NCBI RefSeq assembly: GCF_014696105.1
Contig: NZ_JACJPO010000014.1
Location: forward strand, 1-33,983
Origin: Microcoleus sp. FACHB-1515
Lineage (GTDB): Bacteria > Cyanobacteriota > Cyanobacteriia > Elainellales > Elainellaceae
DNA length: 33,983 nt
Reading direction: 5' to 3'
The notes under the pieces were generated by a model. That model worked only from the letters and a program-made list of their open reading frames with translations. It did not search any database and had not been told where the DNA came from. Shown one piece after another: positions 16,958-25,487 of the stretch. The position numbers and the translations under genes are program-made. Each line of letters opens with the position of its first letter. Position 1 is the first letter of the stretch.

Positions 16958-17917
16958 ATGCGAATCGTGGCTCTCGTCCCCGGCGGCATTGGCGATCAAA
17001 TCTTGTTTTTCCCAACGCTCGACGATCTCAAGCAAAACTATCCGGATGCAGAAATCGATGTGGTTGTCGAACCGCGTGCCAAAAGCGCCTACCGCGTTTC
17101 CAAATCCGTCACCGATGTTTTGACCTTCGACTTCAAAGACCGCAACAGTCCCGCAGACTGGGCAAACCTGCTTGGCGTCCTGCGCGATCGCGACTACACC
17201 GTTGCGCTCTCGCTCGGTTCGCGCTGGGGCGTTGGCCTGCTCCTCTGGCTCACAGGTATTTCGCGGCGCGTCGGCTATGGCAAACCGGGAAATTGGTTTC
17301 TCACCGATCCCGTCCCGCTCAACCCCGACCAGTACGCTGCTGCCATGTATCACGATTTGCTGAAAGGATTGGGGATCAATTCACCGACGCCAGATTTGGC
17401 GATCGCCATCCCCAAGCGCGACCTCGACTGGGCAGAAGCTGAACAAAAGCGACTAGGCATCGCTGGCAACGGCTACGTGTTGATTCACGGCGGATCGAGC
17501 AAGCTGGCGCAAACCAAAGGCATCGACAAAATTTATCCAGTTGAAAACTGGCAGCAAATTATTCAGGATTTCCAGCAAAAGCAGCCGGATTTGCCGATCG
17601 TGGTCGTCCAAGGTCCTGAAGATGAAGCGTTCGTCAAAGCGCTGACGGCTTCCTGTCCCGGCGTGAAAGTGACTTCACCGCCGGATATTGGCAAGCTGGC
17701 TGCGACGATCGCGGGAGCAAACCTGATGCTCTGCACCGATAGCGCTCCGATGCACCTTGCCGTCGCCCTCAAGGTCTTCACCCTCGCTTTGTTTGGTCCC
17801 ACCGATCCCGACAAGCTCTTGCCCCAAGGCGATAAGTTTTTGGGGATCAAGTCGCCAACCGGAAAGATGGCCGACATCGCACCGCAAACGGTTCTCACAA
17901 AAGTTTGGGGCGGCTGA
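16958..17917 (+). CDS. Glycosyltransferase family 9 (heptosyltransferase-like)
   Basis: This 319-residue GT-B glycosyltransferase belongs to GT9, which includes the ADP-heptose:LPS heptosyltransferases. The N-terminus MRIVALVPGGIGDQILFFPTL carries the glycine-rich acceptor motif of the family. The C-terminal donor site is in LMLCTDSAPMHLAVALKV and LALFGPTDPDKL. A -10-like TAGAAT lies at 16911-16916. The stop codon overlaps the ATG of gmhB (TGATG), so the two are translationally coupled. With gmhB making an ADP-heptose precursor, a heptose transfer role is plausible, but the donor sugar is not proven. Confidence 0.88.
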   Translation: MRIVALVPGGIGDQILFFPTLDDLKQNYPDAEIDVVVEPRAKSAYRVSKSVTDVLTFDFKDRNSPADWANLLGVLRDRDYTVALSLGSRWGVGLLLWLTGISRRVGYGKPGNWFLTDPVPLNPDQYAAAMYHDLLKGLGINSPTPDLAIAIPKRDLDWAEAEQKRLGIAGNGYVLIHGGSSKLAQTKGIDKIYPVENWQQIIQDFQQKQPDLPIVVVQGPEDEAFVKALTASCPGVKVTSPPDIGKLAATIAGANLMLCTDSAPMHLAVALKVFTLALFGPTDPDKLLPQGDKFLGIKSPTGKMADIAPQTVLTKVWGG

Positions 17918-18498
17918 TGAGGCGAAGGGCTGTGTTTCTCGATCGCGACGGCGTTTTGAACATCGAAGCGGGCTACATTCACAACGTTGAAGATCTGCAC
18001 CTCGTTCCCGGTGCGGCGGCAGCAGTGCGGAAATTGAACGATCGCCAACTCTTCTGCTGCCTCGTCTCGAATCAATCTGGCCCCGCACGGGGCTACTACC
18101 CAGACAGCCACGTGCGGGCACTGCACGATCGCCTTTCCCGCCTTCTGTATGAGGAAGCTGGAGCCAAACTGGACGCGCTCTACTACTGCCCGCACCTCAG
18201 TCCGCCCGAAGGCGGCAAAGTTCCCGAATTCACCGCTTGGACAACCTGGCGCAAACCCAACACGGGAATGCTCGTCGCTGCCGCCTGGGAGCATGACCTC
18301 GACATTCCCAGCAGCTTCATGGTGGGCGACAAAGCCACCGACATCGACATGGCGCACAATGCTGGATGTACGGGAATTCTTGTCCAAACCGGATTTGGCA
18401 CTTCGGTCTTGAGCGGTGACTATCAGCACCACACGAAACCGGATTTCATTGCGGCAGATTTGCCTGCGGCAGCAGAGTGGATTTTGCAGCGAGTTTAA
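17917..18498 (+). CDS. gmhB: D-glycero-D-manno-heptose 1,7-bisphosphate 7-phosphatase GmhB-type HAD phosphatase
   Basis: This 193-residue HAD-superfamily (subfamily IIIA) phosphatase probably removes the 7-phosphate of heptose bisphosphate on the path to ADP-heptose. HAD motif I is FLDRDGVLN, motif II is in LVSNQSG, motif III includes the lysine of WRKPNTGML, and motif IV is MVGDKATDIDMAHNAG. The GmhB zinc-loop pattern is in YYCPHLSPPEGG, although the usual second Cys set is reduced here. The ATG overlaps the preceding GT9 stop. The related histidinol-phosphate phosphatases have a similar core, so the substrate is inferred from its neighbour. Confidence 0.85.
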   Translation: MRRRAVFLDRDGVLNIEAGYIHNVEDLHLVPGAAAAVRKLNDRQLFCCLVSNQSGPARGYYPDSHVRALHDRLSRLLYEEAGAKLDALYYCPHLSPPEGGKVPEFTAWTTWRKPNTGMLVAAAWEHDLDIPSSFMVGDKATDIDMAHNAGCTGILVQTGFGTSVLSGDYQHHTKPDFIAADLPAAAEWILQRV

Positions 18499-18524
18499 GC
18501 GATATCGCGCTGAAGCGATCGGGC

Positions 18525-19367
18525 TTAGGTGGCGAGATCAAGTCGAAAAATGCCGCCTCGACCTTCTTCCGTTTCGATTCCGCCTGAAACAAACAAACTG
18601 AAATTGCCATCAAACACGCAGTTGCTAGTTGTTAAATTGCCGCTGCGATATCGGCGAATAATTTGTCCTTGGGCATCAAGCACCTGCACCTGTCTCATGC
18701 CGTAGTGCGCGACAAATAGATTGCCTGCGGCATCAAAGCAAATGCCGTCCGGCTTGTTGTCAATTTGTTCGCCTTGCTTCGTTGGCAGATCGATCGCCTC
18801 CAGCCATTCCACTCGCCCAGGCGCTTTCACGGCATACACCAAAATGCGATTGCGATTGCTTTCGCAAACAAACAGCCGATCGCGATTTCTCGTCAAAGCA
18901 ATGCCGTTGGCAAACGCAATTTCTGCTGCAATTTGATGAAGTTCTCCGGCTGCATCAACGTAGTAAACCGCCCCATTTGGCGAGTTGGGATCAACATCAC
19001 CGGAGTCGGTAAAGTAAAAGCCGCCCTGAGGATCGATCGTCAAATCATTCGGATAAATCAGCGGTTGATCCTGAAATCGATCGGCCACCACTTTCAGCAA
19101 ACTGCCGTCTTCATTCAGTTGAACCACACCAGATTTTGCTGCGACCAAATGCGTTCCATCTGGCAAAATCTTGTGGCCGTTTGCGCCTTCCACTTCTGCC
19201 CAAACCTGACAGTTTCCCGCAGGGGACAATATCGAAATTCTTCCCGGTTTTGTCTCGGAAAAATACAAATTTCCGCGAGCATCAAACACAACGCCCTCGG
19301 TGTAATATTCTGTTTCTAAAACTTGAATGGGCTGGATGCGATCGCCATCCGGAAGAATCATTGTCAT
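18525..19367 (-). CDS. SMP-30/gluconolactonase/LRE family protein
   Basis: This is a six-bladed beta-propeller lactonase of about 280 residues, probably a Ca- or Zn-dependent sugar lactonase. Typical repeats are YTEGVVFDARGNLYFSE, IYPNDLTIDPQGGFYFTD, IAFANGIALTRNRDRLFVCE and NKPDGICFDAAGNLFVAHYG. The metal-ligand positions of the family (E in the first, N and D in the others) are present. ATG 19367 or ATG 19361 is the start. It lies 10 bp after an SDR gene on the same strand and is the last gene of that operon, so a shared catabolic pathway (alcohol/aldose to lactone to acid) is plausible. Confidence 0.87.
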   Translation of the reverse strand: MTMILPDGDRIQPIQVLETEYYTEGVVFDARGNLYFSETKPGRISILSPAGNCQVWAEVEGANGHKILPDGTHLVAAKSGVVQLNEDGSLLKVVADRFQDQPLIYPNDLTIDPQGGFYFTDSGDVDPNSPNGAVYYVDAAGELHQIAAEIAFANGIALTRNRDRLFVCESNRNRILVYAVKAPGRVEWLEAIDLPTKQGEQIDNKPDGICFDAAGNLFVAHYGMRQVQVLDAQGQIIRRYRSGNLTTSNCVFDGNFSLFVSGGIETEEGRGGIFRLDLAT

Positions 19368-19377
19368 TGGAAAAAAC

Positions 19378-20118
19378 CTACATTGTTGCGCCACCATTGA
19401 CCACAATATGCTGTCCGGTGATCCAGCGCGATTCTTCACTTGCCAAAAATGCAGCTACATCGGCAATATCTTTCGCTTCTCCAATCCGGCCAAACGGAGA
19501 ACTCGCCGCATACGCGGCTTGCATTTGATCAGACACGTTGTCAAACATTCCTGGACTGGTCGCACCTGGAAGAATGGAATTCACCGTAATATGGCGATCG
19601 CCCACTTCCTGCGCCAGCACAGTGGTAAACATTTTCACTGCCGCTTTGCTCGCCGCATAAACGGCCATTCCCGGTCGGGGATACAGCGTTACCGTCGAAG
19701 AAACCACAATAATTCGTCCGTTCTCGCTGACCCGCAGTGCGGCCTCTTGCAGCGTAAACAGCACACCTCGAACGTTAATTGCAAACACTTCTTCGTAGTC
19801 GGCTTCGCTGACTTCGGCGATCGCGTCACTTTTGGCGATCCCCGCATTGCAAACCACAATATCGATTTGCCCAAACCGCTGTTGCACCTCGGCAAAAAAA
19901 TCGCGAATATCTTCGACCAGCATGATATCGGCGTGCTGCACAACCGCATCGCCGCCTTGCGATCGAATTTCTTCGACGACTTCTTTTGCTTCTGCCTCGC
20001 TGCCGCCATAGTGAACAATCACCTTCGCGCCATCTTGGGCTAACCGAGTCGCGATCGCCCGTCCAATGCCTCGCGACGCTCCGGTGACGATCGCCACTTT
20101 TCCAGTCAAAGATGCCAT
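19378..20118 (-). CDS. SDR family oxidoreductase, FabG-like
   Basis: This is a classical short-chain dehydrogenase/reductase of 246 residues using NAD(P)H. The cofactor motif is TGASRGIG (12-19), NAG is in VVCNAGIAKSD, and the active site has S141 with Y154 and K158 in YAASK. The ending ESRWITGQHIVVNGGATM is typical. It resembles 3-oxoacyl-ACP reductases, but lies beside an SMP-30 lactonase and a paralogous SDR, so a polyol or sugar dehydrogenase role fits better than fatty-acid synthesis. The neighbouring frameshifted SDR ends 43 bp upstream, and the lactonase begins 10 bp downstream. Confidence 0.88.
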   Translation of the reverse strand: MASLTGKVAIVTGASRGIGRAIATRLAQDGAKVIVHYGGSEAEAKEVVEEIRSQGGDAVVQHADIMLVEDIRDFFAEVQQRFGQIDIVVCNAGIAKSDAIAEVSEADYEEVFAINVRGVLFTLQEAALRVSENGRIIVVSSTVTLYPRPGMAVYAASKAAVKMFTTVLAQEVGDRHITVNSILPGATSPGMFDNVSDQMQAAYAASSPFGRIGEAKDIADVAAFLASEESRWITGQHIVVNGGATM

Positions 20119-20160
20119 CTCTAATAAAACCTTTCCAAAAAATGCTTCAAATCTTTCAAC

Positions 20161-20896
20161 TTACACGATGCCACCATTAGCACGCAGTCCTTGACCCGTC
20201 ACCCAGCGAGCATCGTCTGACACCAGCATCGCCACTACATTCGCAATATCGTCCGACTGGCCCAAGCGACCGAGCGGCGTTTGCGCCACCATCTGCTCGA
20301 CCTGTGCTTGATCTAAGACAAGGCCATCGGTTGCCGTTGTACCGGGAGAAACGGTGTTAACCGTGATGCCTCGCGCACCCAGCTCCTTTTGCTAGCGCCA
20401 TGCTGAAATGCTCGATCGCCGCCTTACAGCCCGCATAGGCTCCGCCTGTTGGAATTGCCATTGCCGTCGCGCTACTGGAAAGATTGACGATTCGGCCTCC
20501 ATCCGCCAAGTGATGTGCGGCTTCCTGCAAAGAAAAATACACACCTCTCGTGATGTCAAACATGCTGTTGTATTCTTCCTCAGTCATATCAGCAGTGAGC
20601 TTGAAAATATTTTTTCCTGCTGCGTTGTTGACCAAAATATCGACCTTCCCGAATCGCTCGATCGCCTGTTCAAACAGCTTGCGAACCTGCTCGATCGATC
20701 GCATATCCACCTGAATTGCTGCCGCATCTGAGCCGTTTGCTTGAATTGCTGAAACAACTTCTTCTGCTTTGTCACGATTGCCAACGTAGGTGACAATTAC
20801 CGTTGCACCATCTCGCCCTAAGCGCTCTGCAATAGCGCGACCAATGCCGCGAGATGATCCGGTGACGATCGCCACTTTTCCGCTTAAATCTGCCAT
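20161..20896 (-). pseudogene. Second SDR family oxidoreductase, frameshifted near the C-terminus
   Basis: This is a tandem paralogue of the downstream SDR (same MADLSGKVAIVTGSSRGIG start, TGSSRGIG motif, YAGCK active site). The first frame ends prematurely after MALAKGAGCARHHG. Removing one base of the CC pair at 20385-20386 restores AKELGARGITVNTVSPG, then LGQSDDIANVVAMLVSDDAR and WVTGQGLRANGGIV to a stop at 20161, giving a normal length of about 244 residues. The lesion is thus a single-base insertion, or a sequencing error in a short homopolymer. Catalytic residues precede the break, but the truncated product would lack the C-terminal substrate loop. Confidence 0.82.
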
Positions 20897-21011
20897 CCGT
20901 AAAATTCTCCTTCATCTAAAATCGATCGCCAACGTCCGGTTAGGCAACTACGACCTGTAGAGTGCAGTTTCCCGTCACCACGCTACAACTAGCCTACGGC
21001 AGTATAAATAC

Positions 21012-21560
21012 ATGAACATTCAACGAATTCAACGCAACGCAAGTCCTATGTTGGTACGTTACTGGCAACCCTTCCGCGAATTTGACATGATGCGCCGTCA
21101 GTTCGATCGCTTGTTCGACGAGATGAACGCGATCGCTCCGGCTCAGCCCGCCTGGATGCCCGCTGTGGAACTGAAAGACGAAGGCGACAACTTTGTGCTT
21201 CGCGCTCAGCTTCCTGGCATTGATGCCAAAGACCTCGACGTGCAAGTCACCCGCGAAGCCGTGCTGATTGCAGGTGAACAGCGCTCTGAGCAGCGGTCTG
21301 AAAACAACGGCATTGTCAAGTCCGAATTCCGCTATGGAAACTTCCGCCGAGTCGTTCCCCTGCCTGTGGCCGTGATCAACGACCAAGTGCAAGCCGACTA
21401 CAAAGACGGCATCCTCAGCCTGACGCTGCCCAAGGTGGTTGAAGCTCGCAACACCGTTGTCAAGCTTAACCTGGCTGACACGACTGCAACCGAGTCGCTG
21501 CCTGCCGAAACTGAAGCTTCCACCGAAGCCACCAGCGCAGGCGAAGTCGCCAACAGCTAA
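21012..21560 (+). CDS. Small heat shock protein Hsp20/alpha-crystallin family
   Basis: This 182-residue ATP-independent holdase has the alpha-crystallin domain from about 48 to 148 (PAVELKDEGDNFVLRAQLPG to YKDGILSLTLPK) with the conserved A-x-x-x-x-G-x-L-type motif DGILSLTLPK. The N-terminus RYWQPFREFDMMRRQ resembles cyanobacterial HspA, which also begins with a WQPFRE segment. The tail is Ala/Glu/Thr-rich. ATG 21048 (MLVRYWQPF) is a possible shorter start. No CIRCE operator is recognised upstream. Two hairpins follow; the second is a clear terminator. Confidence 0.92.
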   Translation: MNIQRIQRNASPMLVRYWQPFREFDMMRRQFDRLFDEMNAIAPAQPAWMPAVELKDEGDNFVLRAQLPGIDAKDLDVQVTREAVLIAGEQRSEQRSENNGIVKSEFRYGNFRRVVPLPVAVINDQVQADYKDGILSLTLPKVVEARNTVVKLNLADTTATESLPAETEASTEATSAGEVANS

Positions 21561-21566
21561 TGAGTT

Positions 21567-21591
21567 GAGGGACGGCATCAAACCGTCCCTC
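21567..21591 (+). terminator. First hairpin after hsp20
   Basis: GAGGGACGG pairs perfectly with CCGTCCCTC across a 7-base loop, 6 bases after the hsp20 stop. It lacks a T tract, so it may stabilise the mRNA 3' end or pause polymerase ahead of the next hairpin. Confidence 0.6.
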
Positions 21592-21607
21592 GTTCAGGAA
21601 ATCATCA

Positions 21608-21637
21608 GGGTCGATCGATTGGATCGACCCTTTTTTT
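21608..21637 (+). terminator. Rho-independent terminator of hsp20
   Basis: GGGTCGATC pairs with GATCGACCC over a 5-base loop, followed directly by seven T residues. This is a textbook intrinsic terminator. Confidence 0.85.
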
Positions 21638-21700
21638 GTGGATGTGCGATCGCGTTCTCAATCAGCTTCTCAATCAGCGTTGAGTCGATCGCCAACCTTC

Positions 21701-22582
21701 CTAGCGCAATCGCGAGATTTCGTTACGCAGTTCACGCGACATCAAGACACGGCTGACGCCATGAATCACGCCGTTGCGAGCTTGAATGTCTGGTGCAACC
21801 ACGCTGCCGTCATTGACAATGATGCGTCCAGGCGTGACGCGAACGGCAACTCCGCCGCCCAGCGTTCTCACGCCGCCCGTCCGCAGTTGGGCGGAGGTGA
21901 CGCGACCAGGAATCACGTGATAGGCCAGTACACGACCAAGCAGCGCTCGGTTTTGCGGCTGAAGCAGGCGATTGAGCGTACCTGGAGGCAGTGCATTAAA
22001 AGCCGCATCGGTCGGAGCCAAAATGGTGAATTGTCCGCCTTGCTGTGCCAGCGTTCCGCCCACGCCAGCAGCCTGCACTGCCTGCGCCAGAATGCGGAAC
22101 TGTCCTGCACTCGAAGCTGCTTGCAGCAGTTCGCCCAGCGTTTGCGAAGAAGTATTTGGAGGCGGCGTGGGCGTCGTGGTGGGAGAAGGCGAAGGACGAG
22201 TTGTCGGAGTGACGGTCGGTAACGGTGAAGGACGAGTAGTGGGCGTTGCAGTCGGTAAAGGCGCAGGACGAGTTGTCGGAGTGACGGTCGGTAACGGTGA
22301 AGGACGAGTGGTGGGCGTCGTGGTGGGAGAAGGCAGCACCGTTGGAATTGGGGACGGTGTGGTGGTGGGGGAAACAGTCGGAGAAGGAGTTGGCGTTGTG
22401 CTGCCCGGAGTAGGTGTGGTTGGAGAAGTGGTCGGTGAGGGAGCGGGCTGCTGCTGACCGGGAGTCGGCGAATCAAACGAGGGATCTTGGGGGTTTTGAG
22501 CGATCGCTGGCAAGAGGGTGGAAGCAAACGCGGTGCATCCTGCCAGAATTGCAGCAATGGAGACGAATTTCAGTCGATTCAC
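21701..22582 (-). CDS. Exported fasciclin (FAS1) domain protein with Pro/Thr-rich linker
   Basis: The product is a surface or periplasmic protein of 293 residues. The N-terminus MNRLKFVSIAAILAGC offers a lipobox (LAGC, C16), while a later PAIA-Q site would suit signal peptidase I; both remain possible. Residues 40-145 are almost wholly Pro, Thr and Ser, with four 12-residue repeats (consensus TPTTRPSPLPTV) at 89-136. One FAS1 domain fills 148-293 (QTLGELLQAASSAGQFRIL, FTILAPTDAAFNALPPG, LAYHVIPG). Such proteins act in adhesion or matrix contacts; the linker probably spans the cell wall. It is convergent with hsp20. Confidence 0.88.
   Translation of the reverse strand: MNRLKFVSIAAILAGCTAFASTLLPAIAQNPQDPSFDSPTPGQQQPAPSPTTSPTTPTPGSTTPTPSPTVSPTTTPSPIPTVLPSPTTTPTTRPSPLPTVTPTTRPAPLPTATPTTRPSPLPTVTPTTRPSPSPTTTPTPPPNTSSQTLGELLQAASSAGQFRILAQAVQAAGVGGTLAQQGGQFTILAPTDAAFNALPPGTLNRLLQPQNRALLGRVLAYHVIPGRVTSAQLRTGGVRTLGGGVAVRVTPGRIIVNDGSVVAPDIQARNGVIHGVSRVLMSRELRNEISRLR
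22175..22318 (-). repeat. Four 36-bp tandem repeats in the fasciclin gene linker
   Basis: Codons 89-136 of the fasciclin gene encode four 12-residue units (TPTTRPSPLPTV, TPTTRPAPLPTA, TPTTRPSPLPTV, TPTTRPSPSPTT). The DNA copies are nearly identical, so unit number can change by slippage or recombination. Confidence 0.8.
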
Positions 22583-22692
22583 CTGCTTTTGTCCTTTTTT
22601 GAGGGTAAACCCCTACCACTCTAGAAAGGTTGCGATCGCCTGCCTTCTGCTTTGCGACCTATGTCCTTAGAGATATCTCTTGCAGCTTGGCC

Positions 22693-23793
22693 TCACAGGG
22701 ACTGCATTTGCTTCAGCACCGATCGAATGGTCTCCGCATCCGCTTGGTCGGTAACGATCGCCGCTCCAATTTGTCGAGGCAAGACAAACCGCACTTTCCC
22801 GGCCTCCACCTTCTTGTCGGTTTGCAGCGCAGCCAGAACCGCTTCAATCTCAAGCTGGGCGGGCAGTTGCGTTGGTAATCCCGTTTTCTCAATCAGGCGC
22901 GTTTGGCGATCGCAAGCACCTCGATCCCACAAACCGAGCGCAACGGCAATCTGTCCGGCTGCGACCATACCGATCGCCACCGCTTCGCCATGATTGACAA
23001 CGCGATATCCGGTTAAGCTTTCGACCGCATGGCCGATCGTGTGCCCATAGTTCAAAATCGCTCGCAATCCCGCTTCTTTTTCATCTTTACTGACGACATG
23101 CGCTTTGGCTTGTGCCGATCGCGTCAAAATTTCCTGACATAGTTCAGCCGAAAGGTAGCGCAACTGATCCAGCCGAGGCGCGGCTTCAAGCTGAGCAAAC
23201 AAATCCGCGTCCCAAATCACGCCGTATTTGATCACTTCCGCCATGCCTGCCCGAAATTCTCGCGGGGGCAGCGTCGTCAAAACATTCGGGTCGATCAAAA
23301 CGAAGCGCGGCTGGTGGAATGCGCCGATCAGGTTTTTGCCTTGAGGATGGTTGACTCCGGTTTTGCCGCCGATCGCCGCATCCACCATTGCCAGCAGCGA
23401 AGTCGGAACCTGCACAAAATGAATGCCGCGCAGCCAGGTTGCCGCTGCAAATCCGCTCATGTCGCCAATTACGCCGCCGCCGATCGCCACGATGGTTGAC
23501 GATCGCTCCAGCCGCATTTCCAACGCCGCATCGTAGATTTTCTGGATGGAGGCCAGCGTTTTGTAGCGTTCGCCCGCAGGCAGCAGACAAGATTCAGCCG
23601 TGAATCCAGCTTGAATAAGCGAGTCGATCGCCGCCTGTCCGTAGTGCTTCCAAATCGGCGGACTCGACACCACCAACACTTTTTGCCCCAGCTTCAAGGG
23701 CTGCATCCACTGCCCCAGATGCGCCAAACCGCCAGAGGCAACGGTAATGTCATACGCTTGCTGCGGCAGTTCCACCGAAATAACTGATTTCAT
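22693..23793 (-). CDS. aroB: 3-dehydroquinate synthase AroB
   Basis: AroB converts DAHP to 3-dehydroquinate, the second step of the shikimate pathway; it needs NAD and a divalent metal. The 366 residues have the family motifs [17 protein letters not shown] (NAD site), [40 protein letters not shown] and [10 protein letters not shown], which supply the metal-binding Glu and two His. The length is normal. The gene is divergent from petL, with 81 bp between starts. Confidence 0.95.
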   Translation of the reverse strand: MKSVISVELPQQAYDITVASGGLAHLGQWMQPLKLGQKVLVVSSPPIWKHYGQAAIDSLIQAGFTAESCLLPAGERYKTLASIQKIYDAALEMRLERSSTIVAIGGGVIGDMSGFAAATWLRGIHFVQVPTSLLAMVDAAIGGKTGVNHPQGKNLIGAFHQPRFVLIDPNVLTTLPPREFRAGMAEVIKYGVIWDADLFAQLEAAPRLDQLRYLSAELCQEILTRSAQAKAHVVSKDEKEAGLRAILNYGHTIGHAVESLTGYRVVNHGEAVAIGMVAAGQIAVALGLWDRGACDRQTRLIEKTGLPTQLPAQLEIEAVLAALQTDKKVEAGKVRFVLPRQIGAAIVTDQADAETIRSVLKQMQSL

Positions 23794-23860
23794 AAATGCG
23801 ATCGCTTCAATCCGCTGATTTTACTTCATCACAAAATGGATCAATAATTGTGGAAGTATT

Positions 23861-23866
23861 AAGGAG
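23861..23866 (+). promoter_or_regulatory. Ribosome binding site of petL
   Basis: AAGGAG lies 8 bases before the ATG at 23875. A second GGAG touches the start codon. The strong SD supports the very short downstream ORF as a real gene. Confidence 0.7.
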
Positions 23867-23874
23867 AAAAGGAG

Positions 23875-23970
23875 ATGTCTGGCGTGATTTCATATTTTCT
23901 GCTGCTGGGTGGCGCATTTGGGCTGGCGATCGGGCTGTACTACGCGCTCCGCACCGTTAAGCTGATTTAG
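23875..23970 (+). CDS. petL: Cytochrome b6f complex subunit PetL-like, 31 aa
   Basis: A 31-residue single-span protein, starting MSGVISYFLLLGGAFG and ending LYYALRTVKLI. The length, the one membrane helix and the terminal KLI agree with cyanobacterial PetL, the small subunit that stabilises the cytochrome b6f dimer in the thylakoid. A strong AAGGAG ribosome binding site precedes it. It is shorter than usual annotation cut-offs and easily missed. Another 30-residue photosynthetic subunit remains possible, because the family is recognised from short conserved features only. Confidence 0.72.
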   Translation: MSGVISYFLLLGGAFGLAIGLYYALRTVKLI

Positions 23971-23983
23971 ACAGTAGAGGCGC

Positions 23984-24016
23984 AGGTTGGGTTGACTTGC
24001 TTCGTCAACTCAACCT
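23984..24016 (+). terminator. Hairpin downstream of petL
   Basis: AGGTTGGGTTGAC pairs with GTCAACTCAACCT (one G-T pair) around a 7-base loop, 14 bases after the petL stop. A T tract is absent, so it is either a weak terminator or a 3'-end stabiliser. Confidence 0.5.
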
Positions 24017-24119
24017 GAAATTGTGCTGATGCATCTGGGGCTTACGCATTTGGGCTGGAGTCGCGATCGAGCCACTTTAACCGACTGAGCGCCAGATCGC
24101 ACCTCCAAAAAATCACCCC

Positions 24120-24232
24120 TCAATGCTCCACACCAGTTCATCCACGCGCACATACGGCGCACTGCCAAAGCTATCAGCAACTTTGCCATTCACCTTCGGG
24201 CTGATGCCTACCGATGCAAGGTTCTCGCTCAG
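24120..24232 (-). pseudogene. Possible C-terminal gene remnant
   Basis: A 37-codon minus-strand frame, closed upstream by TGA at 24233-24235 and without a start codon, reads LASVGISPKVNGKVADSFG then SAPYVRVDELVWSIEG. It looks protein-like with regular alternation of hydrophobic residues. It may be the tail of a lost gene; the family is not recognised. Confidence 0.25.
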
Positions 24233-24306
24233 TCAGTGCGTTTGCCCTGGCTTCCTCGACAGGCGAACGTAACTGCGCTGCATTTTGCTATGATTGGAGC
24301 GCACCT

Positions 24307-24388
24307 GCGGATGTGGCGGAATTGGTAGACGCGCTAGATTTAGGTTCTAGTTTCGCAAGAAGTGAAGGTTCAAGTCCTTTCATCCGCA
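24307..24388 (+). tRNA. tRNA-Leu (anticodon UAG)
   Basis: A complete class II cloverleaf: acceptor GCGGATG pairs with CATCCGC, and the discriminator is A. The anticodon stem is CTAGA/TCTAG with TAG at 24341-24343. A long variable arm (TTTCGCAAGAAGTG region) and a T arm with GGTTCAAGTCC follow. The CCA end is not encoded. Confidence 0.96.
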
Positions 24389-24435
24389 TCGATCGCGCCT
24401 TTCAGCTTGAGTTAAAACGCTCAAAAGAGGCAGCG

Positions 24436-25326
24436 CTAGCTTTTGACATTTCCGGCAGGCGGAAAAAACAAGATTGGATGCAAGCTGCGGCGCAACAGTT
24501 CTCCGGCAAAGCTGGTGACAAACCACTCGAAACGTTGGCTAGAAGCGTCTGAAGTCAGAACGATCGCGCTGGTGTCGCGCGTATCTGCGATGGTCAAAAT
24601 TGCGGCGATCGGATCGCCCTGTCGGACTTCGGTTTCCACCTGCACATTCAACTGTTGCAGTTGAGATTGGACGGGCAGCAGTTCGGCTTTGGCCTGATCA
24701 AGCAGCGGTTCGATTGACACATCGCGCCGATTTCCATCACGAACCACCCAGCACAAAAAGCAGCGTTCGACGGCGGAATCAGAATTCGTTTGCAAAAGAT
24801 GCTTGACGCGATCGAGCAGATAGCGAGCAGATTGACTGCCGTTATAAGGCAACAGCAAATCTTGAAAAAGATGCTGACAGCGCAGCCGCAATTCTTCCGA
24901 TCGAAACGTTGCAATCAGTTGGGGACGCAGCACCAGCATTGGAATGGTTATGCGTCGAGATAGCTCAACGAGCGTACTGCCAAACAGCTTTTCGGTAATA
25001 AAAGCGCGGCTTTGTGTGCCTAAGATAATTAGCTCGGTCTGATGGGCTTTTGCTGTTTTAAGAATGGCATCAACTGCCTTTCCTGACTCAACTTCAACCT
25101 TCACTTCAACGTCTTCCGGAACTTGTTGCAGCGCTTTGGCAAACTGTGCTTTTGCCTGAGCAATCTTTTCTTGATCCACTTTAGGAACCGTGCGCGATTC
25201 TATGAGTGGAACGGCATGGAGAAAAACGATTTGTTTGACTCCAGCGATCGCCAAGTCGCCTACAAAATTGGTCAGACGATTCAATCCATCTGTGAATTCT
25301 GTACAGATTAAAATGCGCTCAAACAT
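24436..25326 (-). CDS. Universal stress protein with two UspA domains
   Basis: This 296-residue protein comprises two Usp folds. The first starts MFERILICTEFTDGL and carries the nucleotide-binding-type ending LIILGTQSRAFITEKLFGST. The second, less conserved, ends AIVLTSDASSQRFEWFVTSF and PILFFP. Such tandem proteins respond to stress and may bind ATP or other nucleotides; a precise role is unknown. The ATG at 25326 is chosen since the domain begins there. The upstream extension to 25431 is not family-like. Confidence 0.88.
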   Translation of the reverse strand: MFERILICTEFTDGLNRLTNFVGDLAIAGVKQIVFLHAVPLIESRTVPKVDQEKIAQAKAQFAKALQQVPEDVEVKVEVESGKAVDAILKTAKAHQTELIILGTQSRAFITEKLFGSTLVELSRRITIPMLVLRPQLIATFRSEELRLRCQHLFQDLLLPYNGSQSARYLLDRVKHLLQTNSDSAVERCFLCWVVRDGNRRDVSIEPLLDQAKAELLPVQSQLQQLNVQVETEVRQGDPIAAILTIADTRDTSAIVLTSDASSQRFEWFVTSFAGELLRRSLHPILFFPPAGNVKS

Positions 25327-25487
25327 CGTGGGTAATTGATTTTGAAAGATTGACGGCGAAGTTGTCAGTTGGAAAGTTTGTTGATGGCGCAAGATTGAGG
25401 AATGGGTTGATCGTACCTGGAATTTTGGCATTGTGAAGCGATCGATTCAGTTCAAGCGATCGTATTTTGTTTGCCATGAGAAACCGC

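Larger units (their letters stand above)
23971..24306. other. 336-bp intergenic region between petL and tRNA-Leu
   Basis: It contains a hairpin just after petL (23984-24016) and, on the minus strand, a short protein-like frame at 24120-24232 that may be a gene remnant. Nothing else is recognised, apart from the expected promoter of the tRNA gene. Confidence 0.5.

Noticed and set aside
17563-18432. 289-codon minus-strand ORF opposite the GT9 and gmhB genes
   Set aside because: It spans the junction of two clear plus-strand genes and has no family-like sequence.
21012-21047. CIRCE heat-shock operator upstream of hsp20
   Set aside because: The TTAGCACTC-N9-GAGTGCTAA pattern is not present.
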